Assembly: GCA_020631735.1 (NCBI GenBank)
Contig: CM036201.1
Location: 73,303,253-73,367,252, forward strand
DNA length: 64,000 nucleotides
Origin: Saccharum officinarum
Taxonomy: Eukaryota; Streptophyta; Magnoliopsida; Poales; Poaceae
Direction: 5' to 3'
A program made the position numbers and the translations under genes. The number at the start of each line of letters is the position of its first letter. Positions within the stretch are counted from its first letter, which is position 1. The notes beneath the pieces are model-generated. The model was given only the letters and a program-made list of their open reading frames with translations, searched no databases and was not told the DNA's origin. This document shows positions 11,211 through 22,100 of the stretch, one piece after another.

Positions 11211-12366
11211 GTCACTTAGCCTGTGCGGTGACTGAGTACGTCGGAAGTCCCGACGTGAGTCGGGAGTCCCGACGGTCAGGAGTCCCGACCCTCGCCAGGA
11301 GTCCCGACGCCATGCCCATCGGCTCGCTCTGCTGACTGCTGCGTCGGGAGTCCCAACGGTAAGCAGTCCCGACATAAGTCGGAAGTCCCGACGTTGTCCT
11401 TCGCGCAGTGTTTCTTGACCTTGCGTGAACAGTGTTTTCTATATACGTCAGCAGTCCCGAGATCTACGTCAGCAGTCCCGACGTAGATCTGAACGGTTAG
11501 ATTTCTACTACGAGTATAAATAGCACTCTCTTCACTTCTAACCGTGACTCACTTATTCATTGCTCACCAACTCACGGCCAAAACATCTCTCAAGCATTCA
11601 AGAGCTCTCTCTCCTCTCCCCTTTGCTCCTAACTTCGATTCCCCACGGATTTGAGTGATAGAAGTGTGGTTTGAGTGAGATAATCATCCTTGCAAGCTTG
11701 AGCACTTGATTTCTTCGTCAAGCCGGTTGGATTTGTGTCTTTTACTCTTGGGTTCTTGGAACCCTAGCCAGCTAGGCGTCGCCCAAGAGCTTCCATCTTG
11801 TGGAAGAGCCTTGGGAAGTTTGTATTACCCTCGATTTCTTAGTGGAGAACTCAAGTGACCTTTGTGGTTGCTTTGAGAGAGGCAAGGAGGTGAAATAGAC
11901 TCTGACCTAAGTGGTCACCTCAACAACGAGGACGTAGGCGCTCCTTTGTGGGGTTGCCGAACCTCGGGTTAAATCCTTTATCCCACGTGTTTGTTGTTGT
12001 TGAAGTGATTTGCTTGGTATCACTTGTATTTGCTTGTCTCTCTCTCTCATCCTCCCTCTTAGGGTTTGGTCTTGATCTACAACTTGGAGAGTTCTTGGCG
12101 TCAAGGAAGTGGCTTAACATCTTCATCTTACCACTAGGAAGTGGTGTTGTAAGTTATCGGTCTCACAAAGTTTATTTGAGCATTTGTAATTCTTTTCCCG
12201 TAGGCGTCGGGAGTGCTGACAGTTTGCGCCGGAACTTCTGACACGTCGGGAGTGCTGACCCAAACTGTCGGGACTTCCGACAGTTGCTGACAAGTAACTT
12301 TGAGATTTGTGTAGAATTTTTTAGATACGCCTATTCACCCCCTCTAGGCATTGTTTAGATCCTTTC
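11211..12366 (+). repeat. Partial plus-strand Copia LTR of a third family
   Basis: It ends in 'tagaattttttagatacgc' and then 'ctattcaccccctctagg', closing CCTTTCA at 12366. This matches the closing segment of the Sirevirus B LTR (ttttttataggctattcacccccctctag...CCTTACA). A TATAAATA box lies at 11515-11522 and is preceded by a tandem array of GTCGGGAGTCCCGACG-type motifs (11237-11490), analogous to the CCGGACGCG arrays but different in sequence. The LTR start is missing because 10673-11210 replaces it. No coding region follows. Confidence 0.75.
11515..11522 (+). promoter_or_regulatory. TATA box of the third-family LTR
   Basis: TATAAATA in the context ctacgagTATAAATAgcactctc, placed directly after the palindromic motif array as in the other Copia LTRs here. 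Confidence 0.65.
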
Positions 12367-12506
12367 AGAGGACCGGAGGGTGAGCTGCTCGATCGGTTCA
12401 GCGTGCATCTGACGAGCGACAGAGTCACAGGCAGGCGCGACCGCGCGAGGGTGCTTCTCAGGCACAGAAAATCGAGTGAGCGGAAGCGAAAAAAACGCTC
12501 GAGTAA

Positions 12507-12800
12507 GGCCACCTTTTAGTTCCTCCACCAAATGTTTACAGCATATCCCATAAAATATTTAGACATATGTATGAAGTTTTAAGTATAGACTAAAAATAAT
12601 TAATTATATAGATTGCGACTACTTTACGAGACGAATTTTTTAAACCTAATTAGTCCATGATTTGACAATAAAGTGCTACAGTACACACATGTGTTAATGA
12701 TAGATTAATTAGGCTTAATAAATTCGTTTCACGGTTTACTGACAGATTCTGTAATTTATTTTTTTATTAGTATCCGAACACCTCATGCGACATCTCTATG
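12507..12800. mobile_element. Degenerate grass MITE with 'tagtccatgattTGacaat' core
   Basis: It carries the signature string 'aattagtccatgatttgacaat...gctacagta' seen also at 24650-24960, 27036-27281 and 40088-40325, with a 'ttttagttcctcc' left end. No ORF. Boundaries are approximate and the copy is the most diverged of the four. Confidence 0.5.
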
Positions 12801-13590
12801 TGACACCGGACGTGACACCCCAAAACTTTACACCCTGAAACTAGACAAGACACGGACGTAGATTTACTGTAATAGTTATACTATTGTCCACCAAGTCTGA
12901 TATATTAATCCGCAAGGTAGTTTTAGTATGTTTATTTATTGGAGAGGCCAGTTTGTCCACCTAAGCAAGGCCAAATGATCGTGCTAATTTAACATCTAGA
13001 CCACGTTCTTTTGTCTCATATTTTGGGATCTCAGATTTAATTTTGTATCACAATACTTCATCGTGCATGTGTTTTCTACTAGCTATTATATTGCACCAGA
13101 TTGATTCAGTTGGTATAGTCACTCACTTGACGCCTGTTTTTGTATTTGTATCATGCTAGACATAAACAGCTTCTTACCATGGTGGATTGGTGGTGATGCT
13201 TCGTTTTCCTTCACAGTTCTATCTTGTAGGCTTTGTTTGCTTGAGCTACTTTTCAGTCATAAAACAATATTTTTCTCTTACAAAATTTTAGTATAAGCAT
13301 CGGTATAAGCCAAATTATTGTCATGTTTGTGTAGCTATGACAGAGAAGCTTCCATGCACTGTTAAATTATTAATTATGTGAGTAGTATAGTATATAATAT
13401 TTAGTCAGTCAAGTACTTTATTTTCAAACAAATTATCTAACTATTGAATCTGTTTTGGTATTTGCTATGGAATGTTCGCTGCAGCTGCATCAGGTTAACT
13501 GCAGCAAAACAAGCTAGAAACACGGCTACCGCTGCAGTGCACGTTCCTACGGAGCTATTGAACTGTTCAGTTTGTTAGAAAAGCTCTAAA
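12801..13590. other. AT-rich intergenic stretch, nothing recognised
   Basis: Both strands were read. There is no ORF with protein features, no terminal repeat and no RNA gene signature. Confidence 0.5.
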
Positions 13591-13929
13591 TCTCTCTATG
13601 ACTTCCCGTACCGGGAGTCCATCGGCTTTGAAGTTCGGTAACGCTCCTGTTGCGGACGGACCCGCCGGCATTGCCCGCTCGCGGAACAGACTCCGTGCGC
13701 GCCGCCCCTGTCCACCTCGCGCCGCTCGCTTTGCGGCGTCTGCACGCTAGGTGCCTGTGCTCGCGGGGCGGATCTCGCCCTCCCCCGCTTGTACTCACGC
13801 CTCCCAATGTGACCGTGCTCCATCCACTTGTCGCAGCCCCTGTTGCGGTCTGTGCCACCGACGAGCTTCACAACGATAATCTCCGCCTCCACTCCGTAGC
13901 ATCGAGCTCCACACCGGCATCAAGCTACG

Positions 13930-14360
13930 CGTCGGCGAGCCTCTATTTTCGTCCGAGCACCAAGTAGACGTTGCGTTTGAAAGAGCATGTTGCAAGCGTC
14001 TATTTTAAGTGTTTTAGATGTTTTATAGGTATATTGCAATCGTTTCATATGGATGTTGCAAAAGTAGATCAAGATGTTGCATATGTTCTAGTGGTTTTGC
14101 AAGCTTTTGTTCCCAATGTTTTATCTATTTTTTAGACGTATGTTGCAAGTGTATTTATCTAGTTGTTGCATATGTTTCACACATATGTTTGCAAATGTTT
14201 TATCTGGATGTTGCACATATTTTTATAATGGTTTTCAGGTGTTTTTACAAGTGTTTCAGGTGCATGTTTTAAGTGTTTCATTTGCCTTCATATGTATGTT
14301 GCAAGTGTTACATATAAATGTTTCAAAAGTAGGTCGGGTGTTGCATTTCCCTCCTTGCAT
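13930..14360. repeat. Dispersed repeat copy 1, rich in 'atgttgcaagtgttt' units
   Basis: A GC-rich coding-like stretch (13600-13930) leads into 'cgtccgagcaccaagtagac' and then loosely repeated units such as atgttgcaagtgttt and gttgcatatgttt. A second copy at 41570-41890 shares the junction (gtccaagcaacaagtagata) and the end 'aaaagtagatcgggtgttgca'. The pair defines a non-coding repeat family that I cannot assign to a superfamily. Overlapping short ORFs are low-complexity. Confidence 0.6.
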
Positions 14361-14599
14361 TATGCTGCCTCGCCTCAGTGTCTCCTCCTCCTCCCGACGC
14401 CAGCTGGGCATCCGACGTCTCCTTCCTCTCTTCTCGATGCTGGTGACGTTCGGGGAGGCACGGGCCCCATGTGAGCGCACAAAACGGCACGAAAAATGAC
14501 TGCTGGCGCAGGCGTTCGGAAGCCCAAATGGCAGTAGACAACCTTTCTCATCCTGTGCCCTGGCCACTTACGACCGTTGGGCACGACACTCGTTGCCGG

Positions 14600-15457
14600 T
14601 GCCGGAACATGGCAGACCACAACACTTGTGCGTTGTGCGGTGCTCTGGACTCTTGGCGACACTCTTTGCTTGTGCAATATGGCACGGTGTGTGTGAGCCT
14701 AGAGCGTGAAGAAATTGTTGAACATCTGAGTGAGATGCAGGAGGAAGACACTAGGGCATGGGTGGCTGGATTGATCAAGTCAGTGTCTCATGGCGATCTT
14801 GTTCGTGTGGTGGTAACGATGTGGGCTATTTGGTATGCAAGAAGAAAACCTAGACATGAGAATAATTTTTAGAGCCCCCTTATCGAGATGATGATTTCGT
14901 AAACAACTATGTGGTTGATGTACTGGTGTCTAAACCGCCTCGGGTGGTGAAGATGACAGTCCACTAGGAGACCGAAGTGGCTCGTGCCTCTAGTGGGTTG
15001 TATGAAAATCAATGTTGATGTTGTAATCTCCAAGAACATGGTTAGAGCATCTGTAGCAGCTGTTGCTCGCGATCAGGCGGGGAAGTTCTTGGGAGCTTCA
15101 GGTCTGGTATTGGAAGGTATTATTGATGCTGAAACAGCTGAGGCGATTGCATGCAGGGAAGGATTAGCGCTGGCCTCTAACCTAACATTGCAGTCCTTCC
15201 GGTTAGCTTCAGACACCGCTAATGTTATTAGGAGTCTCGGAGAAGAAGGCATGGGTCCGTATGGCCAAGTTGTGAAGAAGGTTAGGACTAGGGCTCATGA
15301 TTTTATTTATGTTGATTTTGCTCATGAGAGTAGGAATTCAAATGTTGATGCTCATAGTCTAGCTAGGAACATGATCTCTTTTGTAACAGGCAGGCATGTC
15401 TGGCTTCTTGATCTACCCGAGGGTGTTTGTATTTCGTATGACCAACTCAATCAATAA
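14600..15457 (+). pseudogene. LINE-like relic: zinc-binding RT tail plus RNase H-like domain
   Basis: The first piece (frame ending 14872) holds CALCGALDSWRHSLL, the zf-RVT type zinc-binding motif found at the end of plant LINE reverse transcriptases. Then come stops, and then an open stretch to 15457 that matches the RNase H-like RVT_3 fold. It has INVDVVIS (first Asp), AETAEAIACREGLALA (Glu), LASDTANVI (Asp) and a final NVDAHSLARN. The catalytic acidic positions are kept although the two parts are separated by stops near 14872-14970. No reverse transcriptase domain lies upstream, so this is a 5'-truncated copy or a captured fragment. Confidence 0.65.
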
Positions 15458-15510
15458 AGAGGGTGGTGTTTCTCAAAAATGAGCGTTGTTATAGCATCTT
15501 TAATTTAAAG

Positions 15511-16475
15511 TATTCCTTCCGTTTTGAAATACATGGTATCCTAGAAATTTTAGATCATTAGATAAAACAAATGACGCACGTAACTCTCCCTCAACTGTAG
15601 AGAGATCTCGTGTTTATCATATTTTAAACCTGGTGGTAGACTCTAATGACAGGTGCGCATGATATTGGTGTTTTAGTGATTTAATTCACTTGCATGGTTT
15701 TTAAGGCGTCGCCTAGTCGTCGCCTAGGCGTCGAGGCGCTCGCAGGGAGTAAGTCGTCCCTGACGCCTAGCCAAAAGAAGAGGAAATCAATTGGGAGAGG
15801 CCATGCAGCTACCTCCTCGCTCATCCCCACCAGATCCGGCGCTGCCTGGGTCATCTGCGGCGGATCTGAGGGAGCAGCAGCAAGAGGTAAGGAAGGAGTG
15901 GAGGGCAGGCTGAGTGCACGCAGCCAAGAGCAGTGCGAGGGAGGGCGGGCGGCGCTGTACCTGCGTGAGCCATGAGGGAGGAGATGCGGCAGCGCTAGAT
16001 GCGGTGGAGCTGCGCCTGCGTGAAGGAGGGAGATGCGGCGGCGCTGCATCTGCGTGTGTGAAGCAGGGAGGAGAAGCGGCGGCGCTGCGCCTGCGAGGAG
16101 GAGCGATGCGTGTGGTGGCAGTGCTCTGCGTCCGTGAGATGAGAGATGAGCTGAGAAAGGATAAAGACACACCAGTGGGCTGCCTATTGGATTGGACTAA
16201 CCATTCTCTTTACATTTGCCCTTTTCTGGTTTTTCTTTTTTTCCCTTTTTTCCTTTTTCTTGCCTAGTCCCTGCTGCTATTTTCCTATTTCTTAGAATGA
16301 TAAGGCGTCACCTTGCCTCGCCTTATGGTCGCCTAGGCGTCGCCTAGTCGACTCGAACGAGTGGCTCGCCACATCTCGCCTTGTCGCCTTAAAAACATTG
16401 TTCACTTGAAATATCTTATAATTTAAGATAAATTTTGTATATTTCAATACCTTATATTTCACGACAGAGGGAGTA
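15511..16475. mobile_element. Stowaway-like MITE, split by a later insertion
   Basis: The left end, TA then 'ttccttccgttttgaaatac' (15511 on), and the right end, 'gaaatataaggtattg' in reverse plus 'ctccctctgtcg' before TA (16474-16475), form imperfect terminal inverted repeats flanked by TA, as in Tc1/mariner MITEs. Removing the inserted element (15693-16400) and its duplication leaves about 250 bp, a normal Stowaway length. Confidence 0.7.
15693..16400. mobile_element. 708-bp hAT-like non-autonomous element with 8-bp TSD
   Basis: Flanked by TTCACTTG at 15685-15692 and again at 16401-16408, a perfect 8-bp target-site duplication typical of hAT transposons. Ends are inverted: TTTTTAAGGCG follows 'catgg' on the left and appears in reverse before 'cattg' on the right. 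Palindromic 'gcgtcgcctagtcg' blocks flank the GC-rich interior on both sides. The interior has repeated 'gggagatgcggcggcgctgc' units and no transposase. Confidence 0.8.
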
Positions 16476-18763
16476 AGACTCAAATTGAGTATATTTAGAT
16501 AAAAGTTTTGTAGAAGAGCATTTTCCATACTGATGAGGTGAAACATTTTGTTTTTGTCACATGGGACAATGTTATTGTTTCGATTTAGAGATAAACATTC
16601 CACGTCCACAAGAAAAAGTGTTCAAGTTGAAGACAATAACTTTCAGATTATGAACAGAAAATTGTTCTGGTGGACTGTTCTAGATTCACAAGAAAAATGT
16701 TCTAGCTTTGAAACAAAAATGATTCAGGTTCAAAAGGAAAAAATGTTTTAGCTCATCAAGAAAATGGTGTTAAGTAAGCAAAAGCTCCGGCTTTACCAGA
16801 CAAATATTCAGAAAAACAAAAAAAAAATAAAAAAAAAGGAAAGGGAAAAGTTCACACAATGGAGAAAGATTAATGAAAAGAAAAAACTTAATAACCCATT
16901 TAAACACCACACTATTTGGCTAAACATATATATACATATGGACCGTACTAATAAACACATAACATAATTGAAACACATGGTACAATTTTGAAGGTGGAAT
17001 GGAACAAATGATTTTTAGTGAAAGGGAACTATACTAACTAGTATAGTGCCCATGCTAATGCCACGGTTTTATTTCAAAGATACACATGAAAACAACCAAA
17101 CAACAATATTCTTTTCATAGTTCCATTTCACACAATTGTATATGACCGTGTGTTTCATCTAGAAAACACTTATGCATAACAAAGGCATAATAAAGTTATG
17201 TCTCGCCTCAACCATCTAATTTACAATATGCTTAATACAAGCCCTACTCATGCCAAATATCTACTCCACGATGAACTTTTTTTTTAGGTTGCAGTTATAG
17301 GCTCATGTTAAATTTTCAAAAACAAGCTTTGCTTGACAGATCTTATGTCAAAGCATCAAAGTGAAACTAACCTTCCACATCTTGCTACACTTCTACTACA
17401 GAAAGCACGCATCCAATCTTTGCACAAGAAAATGCTAAGGATATACAAGGAAGCTCATCTAGATGTTCTTATGATACATGATGCAAATGCAATGCTAAAA
17501 TGGACGGGGTTCAGCTCAAGATCAAGAAGCACTTAGAAGGGTTCAAATAAATTCTTGAAAAAAAATCAAAGAACCCTAGGAAGTGGGAAAATTTGGGGGA
17601 AATCCGAAATCAGAGGTGCTCGTGAGGGGATTGGATGAGTTGATGGCCAAGAAGTATTCTTACATGTCCTAGCACCGATTTGCCCCAAATCTCATCCAAA
17701 ACGCAAGAATGAAAAATCCCAAAATAGCTCCGAAAAGGACAGAAAAAGATAAAATACTGATTTGGAGAAAGGAACAAGTGGAGCATGAATTTGATCCTTG
17801 GATTAACCCAAGATGTCGGTTTACAAGTTACTCCTAACTAAATCAAATCTAAGATGGCAAAAAGCTCAAGAACAAGGGCCACTCCTCTCTCTCTCTAACC
17901 CTAGCCTCCTCTCAACACCACACAAATGAGAGGGAGGATAGCTGCCCAACCAGCCCCTTCACATATATATGCATAGCAGATAGTTCCATTAGGAAATTTG
18001 AAACCCCTTCACACAGATAGTTCCATTAGGAAATTCGAAATTCATCTTTAGTCAAAATTCAGCATTGTCTTCATTCAAATCCTGCATCATTTTTTGTTAA
18101 AAAAAATCAGGAAACCATATTCTGAATATAATCACTAAACAGGAGCAAATAAACTTTTAGGGTGGCTGAATACTTTAACCATGTGGAGAAATCCAAAAAA
18201 AAACTCAAATTGAGCACCTAATATTTTTTCAGCAATCTCGTCCAATCAAGCAACACTTGCTTTGTCTCTGAACCAAAATGGTAAAGCAGAGTTACTGGCA
18301 GACCACCGGAGGACTTCTACTTCCTTTTTCTTCCATAAGATATTGAAAATTAAAGGTGGATCCTTAAACCAGGGTCCATATCTGGAATGTTTTACGGAAT
18401 TCTTAACTGTATATTGAAGAATGGCATGCAATTTTTATTTGGTACAATCATACAGTTCCCATTCAGGTATCAATGTATCTGATGCAAGCAGGTATATTTT
18501 TGTAAGGAAAAAACTGCTCTATGTGAAACTTTCTTCCTTTTCTACCTTTTTCTGCAAAATAATATTGATAAAGAGACAATATGATCATAGCCTGATCCTT
18601 GTAGATGGCATGGGGTTCATGCCATCTGGTGGCTTGACAGAACAGAACAACATACTATAAAATGGTAAGCCTTAATTGGAGATAATGGAAATACCTCTCC
18701 CTCTTTAGCTAGTGCAATTGAATGCCAACCTCCAGAGTACGTACTGTCAGCCTACAATTATAA
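16476..18763. other. Intergenic stretch without recognised genes
   Basis: Mostly A/T-rich, with only short ORFs lacking domains. A small tandem duplication 'tagttccattaggaaatt' lies at about 17980-18045. Nothing else was identified on either strand. The segment 18440-18768 adjoins the Reina insertion and may belong to the gene remnant at 24244. Confidence 0.45.
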
Positions 18764-18768
18764 GCTGC

Positions 18769-19145
18769 TGTTGTGGACTCGTTTGTGGGCCGCCAGTATA
18801 GGCGTCGTCCCAAACAAGGACTCTAATAGGCTATTGGCTGTTTAGATAAGGCAGGGAGGAGTTTTAGTAGTTTGGGTTCTATTAGTAGATTGGTTTGGTT
18901 ATGGAAGTGCACCTGGACTATAAAGGGGCACCTTAGGAGATTGTAATAGGCATTGAAGAAGGAATAAACCTCCCTGTGTATCGGGGTGGGGTTTTTACCT
19001 TCGACGGTGGCGACGGGCGGTTCAGCCGTCGACTCCGGCGAAGCTCCCGCCGCCGAGGTTCCTCGTTATCCTCTGCGTTCCAATTCTCAATCCAGTCTCC
19101 TCCTCCACTCTCCTCTTCGCTCACCTCACCGCCGGCGCCATAACA
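18769..19145 (+). repeat. 5' LTR of the Reina-type element
   Basis: TGTTGTGG...CATAACA, 377 bp, with TATAAA at 18919-18924 in 'ggactataaagggg' as the likely core promoter. Downstream leader sequence stays open in the gag frame back to about 18986 but has no ATG before 19184. Confidence 0.93.
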
Positions 19146-19148
19146 ATT

Positions 19149-19161
19149 TGGTATCGGAGAC
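19149..19161 (+). other. Primer-binding site of the Reina-type element
   Basis: TGGTATCGGAGAC begins three bases after the LTR. It resembles the initiator-Met tRNA complement with changes after position 7. Confidence 0.7.
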
Positions 19162-19183
19162 CTCCACAAGCGCATCGACGAAC

Positions 19184-22100
19184 ATGTCCGGCGCTCCCTT
19201 CGATTCTGCGGCCTTGGAAACGAAGCTTGATCGCATATTCGGTCAGCTCACCACCATCACAAACCGCCTCAACTCCCACGATGCCCGACTCGCCCGCGTC
19301 GAGACGGGCCAGCCCGACTCGGGCAAGGGCGGGGCGGACGCGGCAGGCGGCACGGACGGCCACCGTGACGACGGGGGCGCTCCTCGTGCGGACCGCGAGG
19401 TCTACGACGAGCACACCTCTGGCCAAGATCGCGCCTGGGAGGACTTCCGCGCCCGTGCACTGCGGGACCGCGAGCGCTGCTTCGGAGATCATCGCGAACC
19501 AGAGCGCTTTGGTCGTGCCTTCTACGGTCGAGGCGGGCGCGACTTCGACGCGCGGGGCGGGCGCGACTTGGACATGCGCGGGGGTCGCGATTTTGACCAC
19601 GGCGGTCTCCGTTTTGACAGGGGCGATCGCGATTACGGATACGACTACGGCAGTCGCGCCTTTGGCCACGGCGGGCGTTACCGTGACGACGTCGCCGGCC
19701 GTCGTGAACAACACAGGCCACCGAAGATTCAGTTTCCAAGCTTCGATGGGGAGTCTGATCCACTCACGTGGCTCAATAAATGTGACAACTATTTTCGTGG
19801 ACACCGTGTGCCGGAGGACGAGAAGGTCTGGATGGCGTCGTTACACCTGGATGGCACCGCGGCTGAGTGGTACTACCAGATGGAGCGTGATTTTGGGATG
19901 ATCTCTTGGCCGCGCTTCGTCGACTTCGTCAACCTTCGCTTTGGCCCGCCGATTCGCACTAATTCTGTTGCCGAGATCAAGGCCCTGGTCCGCACGAGCA
20001 CAGTGGAGGAGTACTCGCGGCGTTATCTAGCCCTGCTCTCCCGCTGCGACAACCTCTCCACGCAGACGGCGATCGATCTGTACACGGGTGGCCTTGGTCA
20101 GCCACTGGCCTCTGATGTGGAGATGCAGCACCCTGTCAATCTGCAGCAGGCAATGAGTTTGGCGCGGGCGTATGAGCAGCGACAGGTCGAGGCCTCCGCT
20201 GTTAACAGTTCGACGGCGCCAAAATCCTCTACCCGCCGCGCCACTGTTTCGACTGGCGCTTCTGGTCTTGGTGCGCAGGACAGCAAGCAGGACGGGACGC
20301 GCTCTCGTTTTCGCCGTCTGACGCCAGCGGAGATGCAAGAGAAGCGACAAAACGGGCAATGCTATTTTTGCCCCGAGCCTTATTCCAAGGACCACAAGTG
20401 CGCCGCGAAGGGCGTCTTCCTCATGGAGCTTGCTGCGGGCGAGGAAGACCCGCTCGGCGACGACGTCACCAATCTAGAGATATCCTTATACGCCCTTACC
20501 GGCCTTGGGCTTGCTAATTCCATGATGTTGCAGGTGGTGATCGGTGGTGTTCAGCTCAAGGCTTTGGTTGACACGGGCTCAACACACAGTTTCATCCACT
20601 CTGATGTGGCTGCTCGTTTGGGATTGATGGTCACTGAGCGTGCTGGCCTCTCTGTGTTGGTGGCCAACGGCGATCGGTTGTGCAGCCCTGGTGTATGTCT
20701 CGCTACGGACATCCTCATACACGATCTGCGCTTCTCCATCGACTGCTTCGCTCTCGACTTAGGCGGGTTCGACCTCGTCCTCGGCGTTCAGTGGCTACGA
20801 TCCTTGGGGCCCATCGTCTGGGACTTCGACGCCCTCTCGATGACCTTTTGGTTCAATGGTTGCTCCCATCACTGGCGCGGCTTGGGTAGTCGTGGCATGG
20901 CTGCATACGCCATTGCTGATCCCCGCAGAGTCCTGGAAGAGTTGCTACTGTCCTACAAGGACATCTTCGACGAGCCCCACGGCCTGCCACCGGTTCGCCG
21001 CCATGATCACCGCATCCACTTGTTGCCGGGTTCTCCTCCAGTGGCGGTGCGGCCGTACCGGTATCCACAGCTGCTCAAAGATGAGATTGAGCGCCAGTGC
21101 GACAATATGTTGGCTCAGGGGATTATCCAGGAGTCGACATCGTCTTTTTCCTCTCCAGTGCTCTTGGTTCGCAAGCAGGATGACACTTGGCGTTTTTGTG
21201 TCGACTACCGGGCGCTCAACGATTGCACTATCAAGGACAAGTTTCCTATTCCAGTCGTCGACGAGCTTCTCGACGAGCTCAAAGGTGCCCGCTTCTTCAC
21301 CAAGATTGATCTCCGCAGCGGGTATCATCAGGTGCGCATGCACCCAGAGGACGTCGCCAAGACTGCGTTCCGGACGCATCGTGGTCACTTTGAGTTCTTG
21401 GTCATGCCGTTCGGCTTAACCAATGCGCCAGCAACGTTTCAAGCCTTGATGAATGATGTTCTGAAGCCCTTCCTCAGGCGTTTCATACTTGTTTTTTTTG
21501 ATGATATACTAATCTTCAGTTCCACATGGGTTGAACATTTACAACATGTACGAACGGTGCTGCAGCAACTTCGTGATCACCATCTCTTCGCCAAGCGTTC
21601 CAAGTGTTTCTTCGGTGAGCCGTCGGTCGCGTACCTTGGCCATATTATATCGGCTGATGGGGTCTCCATGGACAGCGACAAGGTGGCTGCAGTAGAGGCT
21701 TGGCCGCGACCCTGTTCGGCGCGGGCCCTTCATGGATTTCTGGGGCTTACCGGTTACTACCGCAAATTCATTGCCGGTTATGGTGGTGTGGCTGCGCCAC
21801 TGACAGCTCTCCTCAAGCGAGAGGCTTTCTCTTGGACCGATGAAGCTGAGGCGGCCTTTCTCCAGCTCAAGGCGGCACTGGTGTCTGCTCCATTGCTGCA
21901 GCTTCCTGATTTCAGCAAGCGTTTTATTGTTGACTGTGATGCTTCTGGGGCTGGATTTGGTGCAGTGCTTCATCAGGGAGATGGCGCAGTGGCTTATTTC
22001 AGTAGGGCAGTCGCAGCTCATCATGCCAAGCTACCAGCATATGAGAGGGAGCTTATCGGCTTGGTCAAAGCCGTACGTCATTGGCGGCCATATTTATGGG

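Noticed and set aside
14018..14567. Overlapping ORFs in the 14.0-14.6 kb region
   Set aside because: Phe/Cys/Val-rich or Arg-rich low-complexity products caused by the 'tgttgcaagtgttt' repeat and GC-rich DNA.
19121..22024. Long ORFs antisense or out of frame with the Reina-type gag-pol, for example 19121-19804 (minus) and 20856-21419 (plus)
   Set aside because: They mirror codon bias of the intact gag-pol, have repetitive or Arg/Ser/Ala-rich products and no domains.
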